Notes: generated from the sequence alone by a model not told the origin. DNA of 64,000 bases from Amycolatopsis jiangsuensis (GCF_014204865.1 NZ_JACHMG010000001.1:5978501-6042500); one strand, 5' to 3'. Shown: positions 1 through 8,546, counted from the stretch's first letter. Numbers and translations: made by a program.

Positions 1-853
1 CCGATTCGATGGCGCCGAGCCGGCGCTGGGCGCGATCGGCGGCGTACCGGACGAGCTCCTCCGGATCGTTGTCGAACGGGACTTCCTCGAACTGGTCCTG
101 CACCCACTGGATCATGTTCAACGCGTGCGGCAGCAGCTCACCCATCCGCTCCTGCACCGCGTCCCACAGCGCGTCGTCCGCGGCGACGTGCCGGCGGCAG
201 GTGAAGGTGCCCCAGGCCATGTGCCGCCGTTCGTCGTCGCCGATGCGCCGCACGAGTTCCTGCATCCCGGGCAGGATCTGGTTCTGCGTGCAGATCAGCT
301 GCCACGAGTAGTAACCGGTGAGCGCGAGACTGCCCTCGATCACGTGGTTGTAGGTGACGCTCGCGCGGATCTGGTTGAGCGGGCTGGGATCGTCTTCCAG
401 CGCACGGAGCGACCGCGGCAGCTCCTCGTAGAAGAGCTTGCGGTAGTGCGGGTTCTCCGCGACGTAGGGGTGCAGGTCGTCGGTCAGCCCGACCGCGTCC
501 ATCCAGCGCCGGAACACCTCGACGTGTTTGGCCTCCTCGAAGCAGAACTGGGTGAGGTACATCTCGTCGCCGAAGCGCCCGGTGGCCGACATCGCCCGCA
601 GGAACGGCTGGATGTCCTCGGTGACCGCCTCCTCGCCGGCGATGAACTGCGCGACCAGGTAAATGGTGGAACGCTGTTGTTCCGCGGTGAGCGTTTCCCA
701 TCCTTCGCGCTCACGGCTGAAGTCGAGGTCCGCCGGGTTCCAGAACTTCTTGTTGCCCTTGACGAACAGGCGCAACGGGAACGAATCCCAGTTGAGCCCG
801 CCCCTGCGCAGCGACGAGAACCCGCTGCGCAGTTCGGGAAGCGTCTCGGTCAT
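1..853 (-). CDS. R2-like ligand-binding oxidase (R2lox), C-terminus cut by window edge
   Basis: Ferritin-like di-metal oxidase related to the ribonucleotide reductase R2 subunit; R2lox proteins carry a Mn/Fe cofactor, bind a fatty acid and form a Val-Tyr ether crosslink. The substrate in the cell is not established. 284 residues are visible from the ATG at 853; the family is about 310 long, so roughly 30 are lost at the window edge. Metal ligands by alignment from memory with M. tuberculosis Rv0233 are E74 (GEEAVTED), E107 and H110 (FEEAKH), E173 (YNHVIEG), E208 and H211 (DDERRH). The crosslink pair corresponds to V77 and Y168, both present. The start overlaps the upstream TetR gene by 4 nt (ATGA), the same pairing as Rv0232-Rv0233. 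All key residues are intact, so I expect an active enzyme. Confidence 0.93.
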   Translation of the reverse strand, partial: MTETLPELRSGFSSLRRGGLNWDSFPLRLFVKGNKKFWNPADLDFSREREGWETLTAEQQRSTIYLVAQFIAGEEAVTEDIQPFLRAMSATGRFGDEMYLTQFCFEEAKHVEVFRRWMDAVGLTDDLHPYVAENPHYRKLFYEELPRSLRALEDDPSPLNQIRASVTYNHVIEGSLALTGYYSWQLICTQNQILPGMQELVRRIGDDERRHMAWGTFTCRRHVAADDALWDAVQERMGELLPHALNMIQWVQDQFEEVPFDNDPEELVRYAADRAQRRLGAIES

Positions 854-1461
854 GGCTGGCCCTTCCGTTGCACTCCATTGTGGACGAACTGGTCGATGGC
901 GGGGGTGAGCACCGCGACCACGGCGTCCGCCGCGTCGGTCGCGGAGTGTGTGGGCAGCACGAGGTGGCTGAGTGACAGCCGCGCCGCGGTTTCCGCGAGC
1001 AGCGCGGCGGCTTCGGCGGACAGCCGCGGTTCGTGTTCGAGGTACTGCCTGGCCGCCAGATCGGCGGCCGCGGCGAGGATCGGCTCGCCCCGCGTGGTGA
1101 GCAGCGGCAGCAGGTCCTCGCCGGCCTCGGTGCCGAGTGCCGCGGCGACGAGACGGTTTTCCCGGGCGTGTTCGATCGTGTAGACGACCGCGCTGTGCAT
1201 CCCCGCGGTGAGGCTTCCGGCGGCCTCGAATCGGCAGCGGATGCCGTCGAGGAACTCTGCCGCGGTGCGCAGCGCGACCGCCTGGGTGAGTGCAGCTTTG
1301 TTGCCGAACTCGTTGTAGACGGTCTGCCTGCTGACACCGGCACGGGCCGCGACGTCGGCCATCCGCAGCGCGCGGTGGCCGTGGTCGGGCAGGAGTTCCG
1401 CGGCCGCGTCGAGGAGGGCTTCGCGCAGCGAAGCCTTGGTGCGCTCGGTGAAGCTCGTCAC
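850..1461 (-). CDS. TetR-family regulator of R2lox
   Basis: 203-residue TetR/AcrR-type repressor. The N-terminal helix-turn-helix is at about residues 25-60, with the typical segment [20 protein letters not shown]; the C-terminal ligand domain is unassigned. The start is a GTG at 1461, 9 nt from a perfect 8-bp inverted repeat (1470-1496) that is the likely operator. The gene is first in a two-gene operon and overlaps the R2lox gene by 4 nt, so regulator and oxidase are co-translated and probably autoregulated. The same gene pair is known in mycobacteria, which suggests the oxidase substrate or product is the inducer (inference). Confidence 0.9.
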   Translation of the reverse strand: MTSFTERTKASLREALLDAAAELLPDHGHRALRMADVAARAGVSRQTVYNEFGNKAALTQAVALRTAAEFLDGIRCRFEAAGSLTAGMHSAVVYTIEHARENRLVAAALGTEAGEDLLPLLTTRGEPILAAAADLAARQYLEHEPRLSAEAAALLAETAARLSLSHLVLPTHSATDAADAVVAVLTPAIDQFVHNGVQRKGQP

Positions 1462-1469
1462 ACGAACAG

Positions 1470-1496
1470 CTTGACACGCTTCAGGACGGTGTCAAG
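1470..1496. promoter_or_regulatory. Inverted-repeat operator upstream of TetR-R2lox
   Basis: CTTGACAC (1470-1477) and GTGTCAAG (1489-1496) form perfect 8-bp arms separated by 11 nt. Each arm also contains TTGACA, reading outward in one orientation or the other, so the site could double as -35 elements for divergent promoters. Its position directly before the TetR start fits autorepression. Confidence 0.65.
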
Positions 1497-1567
1497 AACC
1501 TTTACCTGTCCGACGGCTGTGTACAGCGGTTCCGGAATTGTCGGTGGGGCCGGTTACCGTGGCGGGT

Positions 1568-2188
1568 GTGGGACTGACCGTGGGCTTCGACCTCGACATG
1601 ACACTGATCGATCCGCGACCGGGGATGGCCGCGGCGATGAACGCGCTCGGCGTGGAGGCAGGCCTGCCGCTCGACGGGGAGCGGTTCGCCGCGAATCTGG
1701 GCCCACCGCTGGACGACGCCCTGCGGGGTTTCGAGGCGCCGGAGGAGCGGATTCCGTGGCTGATCGACCGGTTCCGTGCGCTGTACCCGGACGTGGTCGT
1801 GCCGGTCACGGTCGCACTGCCCGGCGCGGCCGAGGCGCTGCGCGCGGTGCGTGCGGCAGGCGGGCACACGATCGTCGTCACCGGGAAGTACGGCCCCAAC
1901 GCGCAGCTGCACGTCGACGCACTGGGCTTCGAAGTCGACGAGGTGATCGGCGAACTGTGGTCCACCCGCAAGGCGGAAGCCCTGCTGGACCACGAGGCAC
2001 AGGTCTACGTCGGCGACCACCTGGGCGACATCCGCGGAGCCCGCGCCGCCGGCGCGACCGCGGTGGCGGTCGCCACCGGACCGTGCACGCGCGAGGAACT
2101 GTCGGCCGAGGGTGCGGACGTGGTGTTCGACTCGCTGACGGAGTTCCCGGAGTGGTTCGCCGCCCGGTTCGCCGGACAGGCAGCTTGA
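1568..2188 (+). CDS. HAD-superfamily phosphatase (phosphoglycolate phosphatase-like)
   Basis: Haloacid-dehalogenase hydrolase of about 206 residues, probably acting on a small phosphorylated metabolite. Motif I is FDLDMTLIDP with the nucleophile D8 and acid/base D10; motif II is the T in VVTGKY; the motif III lysine is in STRKAEALL; motif IV is VGDHLGDIRGA. The insert between motif I and II resembles the helical C1 cap of the Gph/PGP group. I chose the GTG at 1568 because it puts motif I at the usual distance from the N-terminus; an in-frame TTG at 1538 would add ten residues. The gene stands alone between the divergent TetR operon and a repetitive non-coding stretch, so the substrate cannot be inferred. 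Confidence 0.85.
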   Translation: MGLTVGFDLDMTLIDPRPGMAAAMNALGVEAGLPLDGERFAANLGPPLDDALRGFEAPEERIPWLIDRFRALYPDVVVPVTVALPGAAEALRAVRAAGGHTIVVTGKYGPNAQLHVDALGFEVDEVIGELWSTRKAEALLDHEAQVYVGDHLGDIRGARAAGATAVAVATGPCTREELSAEGADVVFDSLTEFPEWFAARFAGQAA

Positions 2189-2788
2189 GGAGGGGGAGTT
2201 CGCCTGAGCGGCTGGGTGTGGTGACCGGGCGGTAGTCCGGGCTGGTCCCAGGGGGATCGGCCGGACGGTGAGTCGGTCGTGGTTTCGCTGCGGGGAAGGC
2301 GTTGCACCGGGGTGTAGTCGCGCCGGGCTGCGTTCCGGAAGTGGTCTGGCAGGTGGCCGCACCCTCGCCGGGCGGGGCTTGTGGCGGGGCTGGAGGTGGC
2401 CGTGGTGCCGTGGTGCCGTGGCTCGCCGGGTCAGTGGCCGGGGCCCAGGTTGTCGTCGGGCTGGGCTGGTAGTCGGACTGGAAGTGGCGGGCTGGTTCGG
2501 CGGCAGGGCTGGAGGTGGCCGTCGCCGAGTTGGCCGTGTGGAAGTGGCGGGCTGGTTCGGCGGCGGTGCTGGCTGTGTGGGCTGGCTGTGTGGCCGTGGC
2601 CGGCTGGATCAGTGGTCGTGGCCGAGGTGTCAGCCGGGCTGGGTCGACGGCCGTGACCGCGGCGGCGGGCGAAGGCCGTTGCCGCAGCGGCGGTCGACGG
2701 CGTGGTCGCGCCGGGCTGGGTCGACGGCCGTGGCCGCAGCGGCAGGCGAAGGCCGTGGTCGCGGCGGCGGGTCCCGGCGAGGCGGAGG
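2189..2788. repeat. 600-bp GC-rich repetitive non-coding stretch
   Basis: No convincing gene. The DNA is built of imperfect direct repeats. One set contains GGCGGGCTGGTTCGGCGGC (near 2487 and 2547) with flanking GGAAGTGG and CTGGAGGTGGCCG. A second set, from about 2635 to 2780, repeats GGGCTGGGTCGACGGCCGTG with GGCGAAGGCCGTNG between copies. The open frames across it give Trp/Gly/Arg-rich proteins with no recognisable domain and lack codon-position bias, so I read them as chance. It separates a + strand gene from a - strand gene ending at 2789. Confidence 0.6.
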
Positions 2789-3016
2789 TCAGCCGGTTTT
2801 GGCCGAGCGGGCCTCGCGGACCAGGGCGATCAGGCCGAGCAGCAGGCCGAGTGGCGTGATGAGCCCGGCAGCCGCGCTCAGCCACACCGGCAGGTTCTCC
2901 AGACCTGCGGCGAACATCACGAACACCGCCAGCACCGCGACCATGCCGACGCCGAACAGGCCGATGCCGATCCGCATCAGGAACGGCTTGCCGGTCTGTT
3001 TCGCTGCGTTGTCCAT
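2789..3016 (-). CDS. Small two-helix membrane protein
   Basis: 75 residues with two clear hydrophobic helices at about 14-37 and 43-66, a short charged N-terminus and a basic C-terminal tail (REARSAKTG). I do not recognise a named family; similar short paralogous membrane proteins are common next to actinobacterial cold-shock genes. It is divergent from the cold-shock gene that follows. The start ATG at 3016 has no strong Shine-Dalgarno sequence. Function unknown. Confidence 0.75.
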   Translation of the reverse strand: MDNAAKQTGKPFLMRIGIGLFGVGMVAVLAVFVMFAAGLENLPVWLSAAAGLITPLGLLLGLIALVREARSAKTG

Positions 3017-3063
3017 GGGGCGAGGGTAACCGCCGTATCCGCTTCTCCCCAGTGGCTGTGGCG

Positions 3064-3108
3064 AGATAAGCTTGACCGAACGCGCGCCTCGGGTACGCCC
3101 GGGGCGCG
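3064..3108 (+). promoter_or_regulatory. Putative -10 and 5'-leader hairpin of the cold-shock gene
   Basis: A possible -10 GATAAG lies at 3064-3069. Downstream, 3083-3093 pairs with 3098-3108 as an 11-bp GC-rich stem (one G-U pair) closed by a UACG tetraloop, a very stable UNCG-class loop. The hairpin lies in the presumed leader of the cold-shock gene, which has its start at 3115 or 3148. It could act as a cold-sensitive structure or as a terminator; the sequence cannot decide between these. Confidence 0.45.
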
Positions 3109-3147
3109 TTCGTCGTGAGCAGCACAGCAGAAGGACTGGTGAGGGAA

Positions 3148-3534
3148 GTGCCGACCGGCAGGGTCAAGTGGTACGACGCGGGGAAGGGGTTCGGGTTCGT
3201 CACGCAGGACGGTGGCGCGGACGTCTACATCCCCAAGGGTGCGCTGCCGCAGGGGGTCGAGGGGCTCAAGGCCGGCCAGCGGCTCGAGTTCGGGGTGGCC
3301 GACGGCCGCCGCGGGCCGCAGGCGCTTTCCGTCCGGTTGCTCGATCCGCCGCCGTCGGTGGCCGAGGCGCGCCGCCGTCCGGCCGAGGAGCTGCACGGCC
3401 TCATCGAGGACATGATCAAGCTGCTCGAGCTGAAGGTGCAGCCCGACCTGCGCCGCAACCGCTACCCGGACCGCAAGCACACCAAGCAGATCGCCGAGAT
3501 CATGCGTGCGGTCGCCCGCGACCTCGACCCGTGA
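3148..3534 (+). CDS. cspB: Cold-shock domain protein with C-terminal extension (CspB-like)
   Basis: Nucleic-acid-binding cold-shock domain at residues 1-70, with RNP1 KGFGFV and RNP2-like DVYIP, followed by a 58-residue helical extension ending AVARDLDP. It matches M. tuberculosis Rv0871 (about 135 residues), which begins MPTGKVKWYD. I therefore prefer the GTG at 3148 (128 aa); a GTG at 3115 would add 11 residues with no family counterpart. It probably binds single-stranded RNA or DNA in the cytoplasm as an RNA chaperone. The conserved order csp, DUF2771, MFS continues downstream on the opposite strand, converging on this gene. Confidence 0.88.
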   Translation: MPTGRVKWYDAGKGFGFVTQDGGADVYIPKGALPQGVEGLKAGQRLEFGVADGRRGPQALSVRLLDPPPSVAEARRRPAEELHGLIEDMIKLLELKVQPDLRRNRYPDRKHTKQIAEIMRAVARDLDP

Positions 3535-3545
3535 TCGGTGCCGGC

Positions 3546-4022
3546 TCAGTCCGGCCGCACCTGCAGTGACCACAGCGCGGTGGTGATCGCCTCGGCGTCG
3601 TTCGGGTCGCCGGTGCGGCTGATCACCGAGGCCTGGGCGATCTCCACCACCACGATCCGGTCATCCTTCGACGGCGGTGCCGCGGTGTAGGCGTAGCGGT
3701 CGCCGGAGGTGATGATCTCCTCCTTGAGCGGCTGCGGCCTGCCTTCGCCGTCCACGTACTGCACGGTGACCTTCCACGGCGTCTCGGCGACCTCCTTGGG
3801 CACCGAGATCTGCACCGAACGGCCCGGGCGCACCGTGAGCGTGCCCGCCGCACCCGGATTGGCCCCGCAGACGCCGGTCCGCACATCGCAGTTGCCGATC
3901 GGGCCGACGCGGATCGTGTGCCCGTCGCCGTAGAACGTCACCTCGGCCGGTCCGGGCGCGGAGCAGCCGGCCACCGCGAAACCACCGGCCGCGAGCACGG
4001 CCACCACACGGGAACGTCGCAT
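3546..4022 (-). CDS. DUF2771-family lipoprotein
   Basis: 158 residues. The N-terminus MRRSRVVAVLAAGGFAVAGC is a signal peptide ending in a lipobox (VAGC), so the mature protein is probably anchored to the outer face of the membrane. The remainder is a beta-rich domain with two further cysteines in NCDVRTGVCG that could form a disulfide. I chose the ATG at 4022 because the upstream in-frame ATG at 4118 would bury the signal peptide and overlap the MFS gene. It lies 10 nt downstream of that MFS gene, the same pair as mycobacterial Rv0875c-Rv0876c. Function unknown. Confidence 0.85.
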   Translation of the reverse strand: MRRSRVVAVLAAGGFAVAGCSAPGPAEVTFYGDGHTIRVGPIGNCDVRTGVCGANPGAAGTLTVRPGRSVQISVPKEVAETPWKVTVQYVDGEGRPQPLKEEIITSGDRYAYTAAPPSKDDRIVVVEIAQASVISRTGDPNDAEAITTALWSLQVRPD

Positions 4023-4032
4023 GCCCGGAAGA

Positions 4033-6354
4033 TTACCGGCGGCCCTGCACGGGGAAGCTGCCGGTGGGCTCGGGCCGCAGCGGGCGGTTGCCGCCGAGTC
4101 CGGGCAGCAGCGAACCACCGCGGCGCACCAGGTAGGTCTGCGTGAGCCCGACCGCCAGCAGCAGCGTGACCACCAGGAAGCCGATCCAGTACGTGGGCGG
4201 CAGCAGCAGCCCGACCGCCCCGCCGAAGCACCAGGCCAGCTGCAGCACCGTTTCCGAACGGCCGAACGCCGACGCCCGGGACTGCTCCGGCAGGTCCCCC
4301 TGGATCACCGCGTCGAGGCTGACCTTCGCGAGCGCGCTGGCCGTCGAGCCGACGAGGCCGACGACCGCCGCCGTGGCGAGCCCCGGCAGCAGCGTCGCGA
4401 CGAGCGTGCTGAGCGTGGCGGCCGCCACGCAGCCCACCACGACCTGATCCGGTGAGCCGAACTGCAGCCGGGAGCCCAGCGCGTTGCCGATGAACCCGCC
4501 GGCCCCGGCCGCGGCACCGATCACCCCGAGCAGGAGCAGCTGCATGAACGGGCTGTGCCCGCTGCCTTCGGTCTGCGCCTTGACCGCGAAGGCCGCGAAC
4601 ATCATCAGGAAACCGGTGAGCACGCGCACCGAACCGTTGCCCCACAAGGCGACCACGATGTGGCGACCCATCGGCTGGCGCTGCTTGCGCTGCTTCGGCT
4701 CCGGATGCGCGGACAGCGACGTGGGCACCTCGCCCTCGGTCACCTCGACCCAGGACGGGATCCGCATCGACTGCACCGCGGCGGCCACGCAGATCGCGGC
4801 GGTGAACCAGAGCGCCCCCGCCGAACCGGAGAAACTGTTGACCCCACTGGCCAGCGCACCGAACACGCCGCCGGCCATCAGACCGAAGACGGTCACCCGC
4901 GCATTGGTCTTGGACAGCGTGATCTCCGGCGGAACGACGCGTGGCGTGACAGCCGCTTTCAGCACAGTGAACGACTTCGACAGCACCATCATGCCGAGCG
5001 CGGCGGGGTAGAGCAGCCAGTCGTCGAAGTGCAGGGCCATCACCACGGCCATCAGGCCCTGGCCGACCGAGGCAACGCACATGGCGAGCCGCCGCCCGCG
5101 CTGGATGCGGTCCAGCGCGGGGCCGATCACCGGCGCGACGAGCGCGAACGGAGCAATCGTGATCAGCAGGTACAGCGCCACCTTGCCCTTGCTTTCGCCG
5201 CTGGTGGCGGCGAAGAACAGGGTGTTCGCCAGCGCGATCGCCATGGCCGCGTCGCTGGCGTAGTTCAGCATCACCGCGTACATCAGGGAGGTGAGCCCGG
5301 ATTTGTCCGCGCCGTCGGCCTTGGTGGCCCGCTGGAACACGCCGATGGCCTGCCCGCTCAGCTGACGGCCGCGCAACGCGGCCACCCGCGTGACGGTGAG
5401 CTTCTTCGGCAGCTTCGGCACCGATCCGGCGCCCGGGACCGCCGTGGTGCGCGACGCTTCCTCCGCATCCTGCCCGACCCGCGGCTCACCGGCGTAACCA
5501 CCGGTGTCGTAGTGCTCGTACTCGCCGCTGCCGGGCCGATCGTCGTCCGGCCGCGGGCGGACCGGCTCGGTGCGGTGGTCGCGAGGAGGATACGGCCGCG
5601 CCCCGCGCGAGGGCGGTGGCCGGCGACCCACCGGAACTTCGCCGGTGGGCGCCTCGTCGGCGGTGGCCCGAGGCGGGCGATCGTCGTAGAACGGACTGCG
5701 CGTCTCCGGACGCAGGTGCTCGGTCCGGCCCCGCGGATCATGCGGAGCGCGGTTACCGGCACCGACGTGCGGCTCCGCGGCGGAGCTTCCGGGCCGGGCC
5801 CGCGGCGGATCCGGGGGGATGCGCTCCGGACGCGCGCGGGGTGGTTCGGCCGCAAAGGCGTCGGGACGAGGGCGCGACAAGTCTTCGGGGCGTGCGCGCG
5901 GTGGTTCGGCTGCGTAGGTCTCGGGACGTGCGCGGGGCGGCTCGGCTGCGGAGCCGTCGGGACGTGCGCGGGGCGGCTCGGGCGCAAAGGCGTCGCGACC
6001 CGCGCGGGGCTGCTCGCCTTCCGGCCGGGCCCGCTGGCCTTCCGGCTGGAACCGCTGCTGGTCGCGGACGGGCTGAGCGCGTGGCTGGTCGTAGCCGGAC
6101 TGGGCAGGTGGCGGTTCATACCCGGGCTGCGGGTGGTCGGGCGGGAGCGGTGGGTCATAGTCCGGCGGCACCTGCCGCGTGCGCGGGTCGACGGCCTGGT
6201 CCACCCTGGTCGGCCGCGGCGCTTCTCGCCAGGAGCGGGCCTGGGTGGCGTTGGGCTCCGGGGTCCAGCGGCGCTTGCTCTTGCGGCCACGGCCTTTGCC
6301 CGGCCGCCCACCGAGGGGGCTGCCGGAGCCGGAGCGCGAGCCGAAGAGTGCCAC
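4033..6354 (-). CDS. MFS-type membrane protein with a 320-residue disordered N-terminus
   Basis: 773 residues. Residues 1-320 are hydrophilic and rich in Pro, Arg and Glu, beginning with a basic patch (RGRKSKRR, 22-29). They contain about six imperfect copies of AAEPPRARPE between 126 and 190, encoded at about 5785-5979. From residue 355 there are 12 or so predicted helices of a major facilitator fold; it resembles mycobacterial Rv0876c, which lacks so long a tail. The substrate is unknown. It is probably co-transcribed with the DUF2771 lipoprotein that follows after 10 nt, and the two may act together at the envelope. The start is the ATG at 6354; the tail is in frame throughout with no internal stop, so it appears genuine. 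Confidence 0.85.
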   Translation of the reverse strand: MALFGSRSGSGSPLGGRPGKGRGRKSKRRWTPEPNATQARSWREAPRPTRVDQAVDPRTRQVPPDYDPPLPPDHPQPGYEPPPAQSGYDQPRAQPVRDQQRFQPEGQRARPEGEQPRAGRDAFAPEPPRARPDGSAAEPPRARPETYAAEPPRARPEDLSRPRPDAFAAEPPRARPERIPPDPPRARPGSSAAEPHVGAGNRAPHDPRGRTEHLRPETRSPFYDDRPPRATADEAPTGEVPVGRRPPPSRGARPYPPRDHRTEPVRPRPDDDRPGSGEYEHYDTGGYAGEPRVGQDAEEASRTTAVPGAGSVPKLPKKLTVTRVAALRGRQLSGQAIGVFQRATKADGADKSGLTSLMYAVMLNYASDAAMAIALANTLFFAATSGESKGKVALYLLITIAPFALVAPVIGPALDRIQRGRRLAMCVASVGQGLMAVVMALHFDDWLLYPAALGMMVLSKSFTVLKAAVTPRVVPPEITLSKTNARVTVFGLMAGGVFGALASGVNSFSGSAGALWFTAAICVAAAVQSMRIPSWVEVTEGEVPTSLSAHPEPKQRKQRQPMGRHIVVALWGNGSVRVLTGFLMMFAAFAVKAQTEGSGHSPFMQLLLLGVIGAAAGAGGFIGNALGSRLQFGSPDQVVVGCVAAATLSTLVATLLPGLATAAVVGLVGSTASALAKVSLDAVIQGDLPEQSRASAFGRSETVLQLAWCFGGAVGLLLPPTYWIGFLVVTLLLAVGLTQTYLVRRGGSLLPGLGGNRPLRPEPTGSFPVQGRR

Positions 6355-6392
6355 GGTTCAATCCTGCCTCATCCGGGGGTCGTTCCGCCCGC

Positions 6393-7166
6393 TCACGTGC
6401 CGGTTCGCCGATTTTCCCCGACGAACTTCACGCGGAACGTCGACGGCCACAGTTTCCCGGTGAGCAGGAACTCGTCCGTACCGGGTACCGCGGCGATGCC
6501 GTTCAGCACGTCCTCGCCGGGACGGACCGGTGTACGCAGGCCGCTCGCGTCGATCCGGCCGGTGATCCGCCCGGTCCTGGCGTCGATGCGGAGGATGGTG
6601 CCGGTTTTCCAGACGTTCGCGTACACCGTGTCACCAACGCATTCCAGCTCGTTGAGCTGATCCTCGCCGACGTCGACGGAACCGGTGGCAGCAAACGTTT
6701 GCGGGTCACGGAAAGTCAGCTCCGATGACCCGTTGCTCATCACCAGCCGTCCGCTGGGCTGGTGGCACAGGCCCCAGCCCTCGCCCTCGTACGGCACGCG
6801 GCGCAGCTCGGCGAGCGTGCTCGAATCGCGTTCGATGGCGACGCCGTCCTGCCAGGTGAGCTGCCACAGCTTCGGCCCGAGCACGGTGACGCCCTCGGCG
6901 AACAGCGGTGGCGGCAGGGCCACCTCGTTGGCAGGTCGCTCGCCGGCCGGCCCCGCCGTCAGCGCGGACTGACCGGTGAGCCCGCGGCTTTCGTACAGCG
7001 TGCTGCCGGAGAATTCGAGGCCCTCGGTGAACGCCGAGGTGTCGTGCGGCAGCGTCGCGAGCACCTGCACGGCGAGCTGTTCGGCCGGGGCGGGCGTGGC
7101 TTGGGTACCGGCACAGCCGCCGAGCACAGCGATGGCCAGCAGGGGCAGGACGTTCCTGGTTCGCAC
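6393..7166 (-). CDS. Glutaminyl-peptide cyclotransferase-like lipoprotein
   Basis: 257 residues from a GTG at 7166. The leader MRTRNVLPLLAIAVLGGCAG has a lipobox (LGGC, C18), so it is likely an extracytoplasmic lipoprotein. The mature part is a five-bladed beta-propeller of the plant/bacterial glutamine cyclotransferase family, which converts N-terminal Gln of peptides to pyroglutamate. Family signatures are FTEGL near the start, the central WGLCHQPSGRLVMSNGS, LNELECVGDTVYANVW, and VLNGIAA near the end. The frame stays open far upstream, but that part is antisense to the DUF3027 gene and I reject it. It is divergent from the DUF3027 gene at 7218. Confidence 0.88.
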   Translation of the reverse strand: MRTRNVLPLLAIAVLGGCAGTQATPAPAEQLAVQVLATLPHDTSAFTEGLEFSGSTLYESRGLTGQSALTAGPAGERPANEVALPPPLFAEGVTVLGPKLWQLTWQDGVAIERDSSTLAELRRVPYEGEGWGLCHQPSGRLVMSNGSSELTFRDPQTFAATGSVDVGEDQLNELECVGDTVYANVWKTGTILRIDARTGRITGRIDASGLRTPVRPGEDVLNGIAAVPGTDEFLLTGKLWPSTFRVKFVGENRRTGT

Positions 7167-7217
7167 GAGGAACAGCCTGGCACGGGCGTCGCGGATGCGT
7201 GCGGCACAATTGACGGT

Positions 7218-8546
7218 ATGACGCTGCTGTTGACCCTGGACGACGGCTCTCTCCACCGGAAGCTCGCCGACGCCGACGACGTCGCGCGGGCCGCCGTGCT
7301 GGCGGACGCTCCGCCCGACCAGGTCGGCGACCACGTCGGGGTGGAGCGGGAGGACGCCGTTTCGCTGAGTCACCTGTTCGAGGCCTCGGTGCCCGGGTAT
7401 CGAGGCTGGCGCTGGTCGGTCACCGTCGCGGTGGCCGGACCGGACGAGCCGGTCACGGTGAGTGAGCTGTCGCTTCGTCCCGGTCCGGAGGCGCTGGTGG
7501 CGCCCACGTGGGTGCCGTGGGACCAGCGGGTGCGCGCGGGCGACCTGGGGGTGGGCGACCTCTTCCCCACGGACAAGGACGACCCGCGGATCGTGCCCGC
7601 GTACCTCCAGTCGGACGATCCGGCGGTCGAGGAGGCGGCGCTGGAGGCCGGTCTCGGCCGGGTGCACGTGCTCTCGCGCCACGGCCGGCTGGACGCGGCG
7701 GCCCGCTGGCACGGCGGCGAGTTCGGCCCGCGCTCGGACATGGCCCGCAGCGCCCCGGCGACCTGCGGTACCTGCGGGTTCTTCGTTCCGCTCGCGGGTT
7801 CGCTGCGCGCCGGGTTCGGTGCCTGCGCGAACGACATCGCCCCGGCCGACGGCCACGTCGTGGACGTCCAGTACGGCTGCGGCGCGCATTCGGAGGTGCA
7901 GGTCGAGGTCACCTCCTCGGTCCCGGTGGCCGAGCTCGTGTACGACGACTCGCTGATCGAGTTCAGCCCGGACACGGCGCCGGCCCCCGAGAACGGCAGG
8001 GCGTCGGAAGCCGGCGCCGAGGAGCCGAAGCCCGGCGGCACGGCGGAAGAACCGACGGAGCAGGCGAGCGAGACGACCGCGGAACCGGGCTCGGGAACGA
8101 GCGCCGAAAAGCCCGCGGAAGCGGAGGCGGCTGCCCAGCCGGAGGCTGGTGAGGTGCCAGCGGCTGGCGAGGCGGGGGCCGGTGCGTCTGCCTCGTCTGC
8201 GGAGGCCGAGCCGAAGGTTGGCGAGGCGCCGGGTATCGGTGTGTCTGCGCCGTTGGAGGTCGAGGCGGAGCCCGGTGCGCCTGTCTCGTCGGAGGCCGGC
8301 GTGGTGGCCGACACCGGTGTGTCTGCTCAGCCGGAGACTGTCGACGCGCCGGAAGCCGAGACGAAGGCGTCCGCGGGTGTCGATGGCGAAGCCGGTGACA
8401 CAGCCAGTGCCGAAGTTCGCCGTGAAGACCCTGCGGGCGAAGCACCTGCGGGCGAAAACCCCGCGGGCGAAAACCCCGCGGGCGAAAACCCCGCGGGCGA
8501 AAACCCCGCGGGTGAAGGTGCTGCCGGGGGCGACGCCCTCCGGTGA
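7218..8546 (+). CDS. DUF3027-family protein with repetitive acidic tail
   Basis: 442 residues. Residues 1-235 form the conserved DUF3027 part. It has a cluster resembling a zinc site: C183-x2-C186, C203, and C221-x2-H224. From about 255 to the end the protein is a low-complexity Ala/Glu/Pro/Gly tail ending in six PAGEN-like pentapeptides encoded by a 15-bp tandem repeat (8429-8518). The ATG at 7218 starts 51 nt after the divergent cyclotransferase start. The stop overlaps the following ATPase gene by 4 nt, so the two are translationally coupled and probably act together. No function is established for the family. Confidence 0.85.
   Translation: MTLLLTLDDGSLHRKLADADDVARAAVLADAPPDQVGDHVGVEREDAVSLSHLFEASVPGYRGWRWSVTVAVAGPDEPVTVSELSLRPGPEALVAPTWVPWDQRVRAGDLGVGDLFPTDKDDPRIVPAYLQSDDPAVEEAALEAGLGRVHVLSRHGRLDAAARWHGGEFGPRSDMARSAPATCGTCGFFVPLAGSLRAGFGACANDIAPADGHVVDVQYGCGAHSEVQVEVTSSVPVAELVYDDSLIEFSPDTAPAPENGRASEAGAEEPKPGGTAEEPTEQASETTAEPGSGTSAEKPAEAEAAAQPEAGEVPAAGEAGAGASASSAEAEPKVGEAPGIGVSAPLEVEAEPGAPVSSEAGVVADTGVSAQPETVDAPEAETKASAGVDGEAGDTASAEVRREDPAGEAPAGENPAGENPAGENPAGENPAGEGAAGGDALR
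8429..8518 (+). repeat. 15-bp in-frame tandem repeat, six units
   Basis: Six units of consensus CCCGCGGGCGAAAAC in frame, encoding P-A-G-E-(A/N/G). The three central units (8459-8503) are identical; the outer ones differ at one to three positions. Such an array can change length by slippage and would then alter the DUF3027 tail length without shifting the frame. Confidence 0.9.

Noticed and set aside
4555..6660. Long open frame on the + strand opposite the MFS gene
   Set aside because: It is a shadow of the MFS and cyclotransferase genes in high-GC DNA; its product is His/Arg/Gly-rich with no domain, while the - strand has clear homology.
8429..8518. CRISPR-like array
   Set aside because: Units are 15 bp without spacers and lie in frame inside a protein-coding gene.
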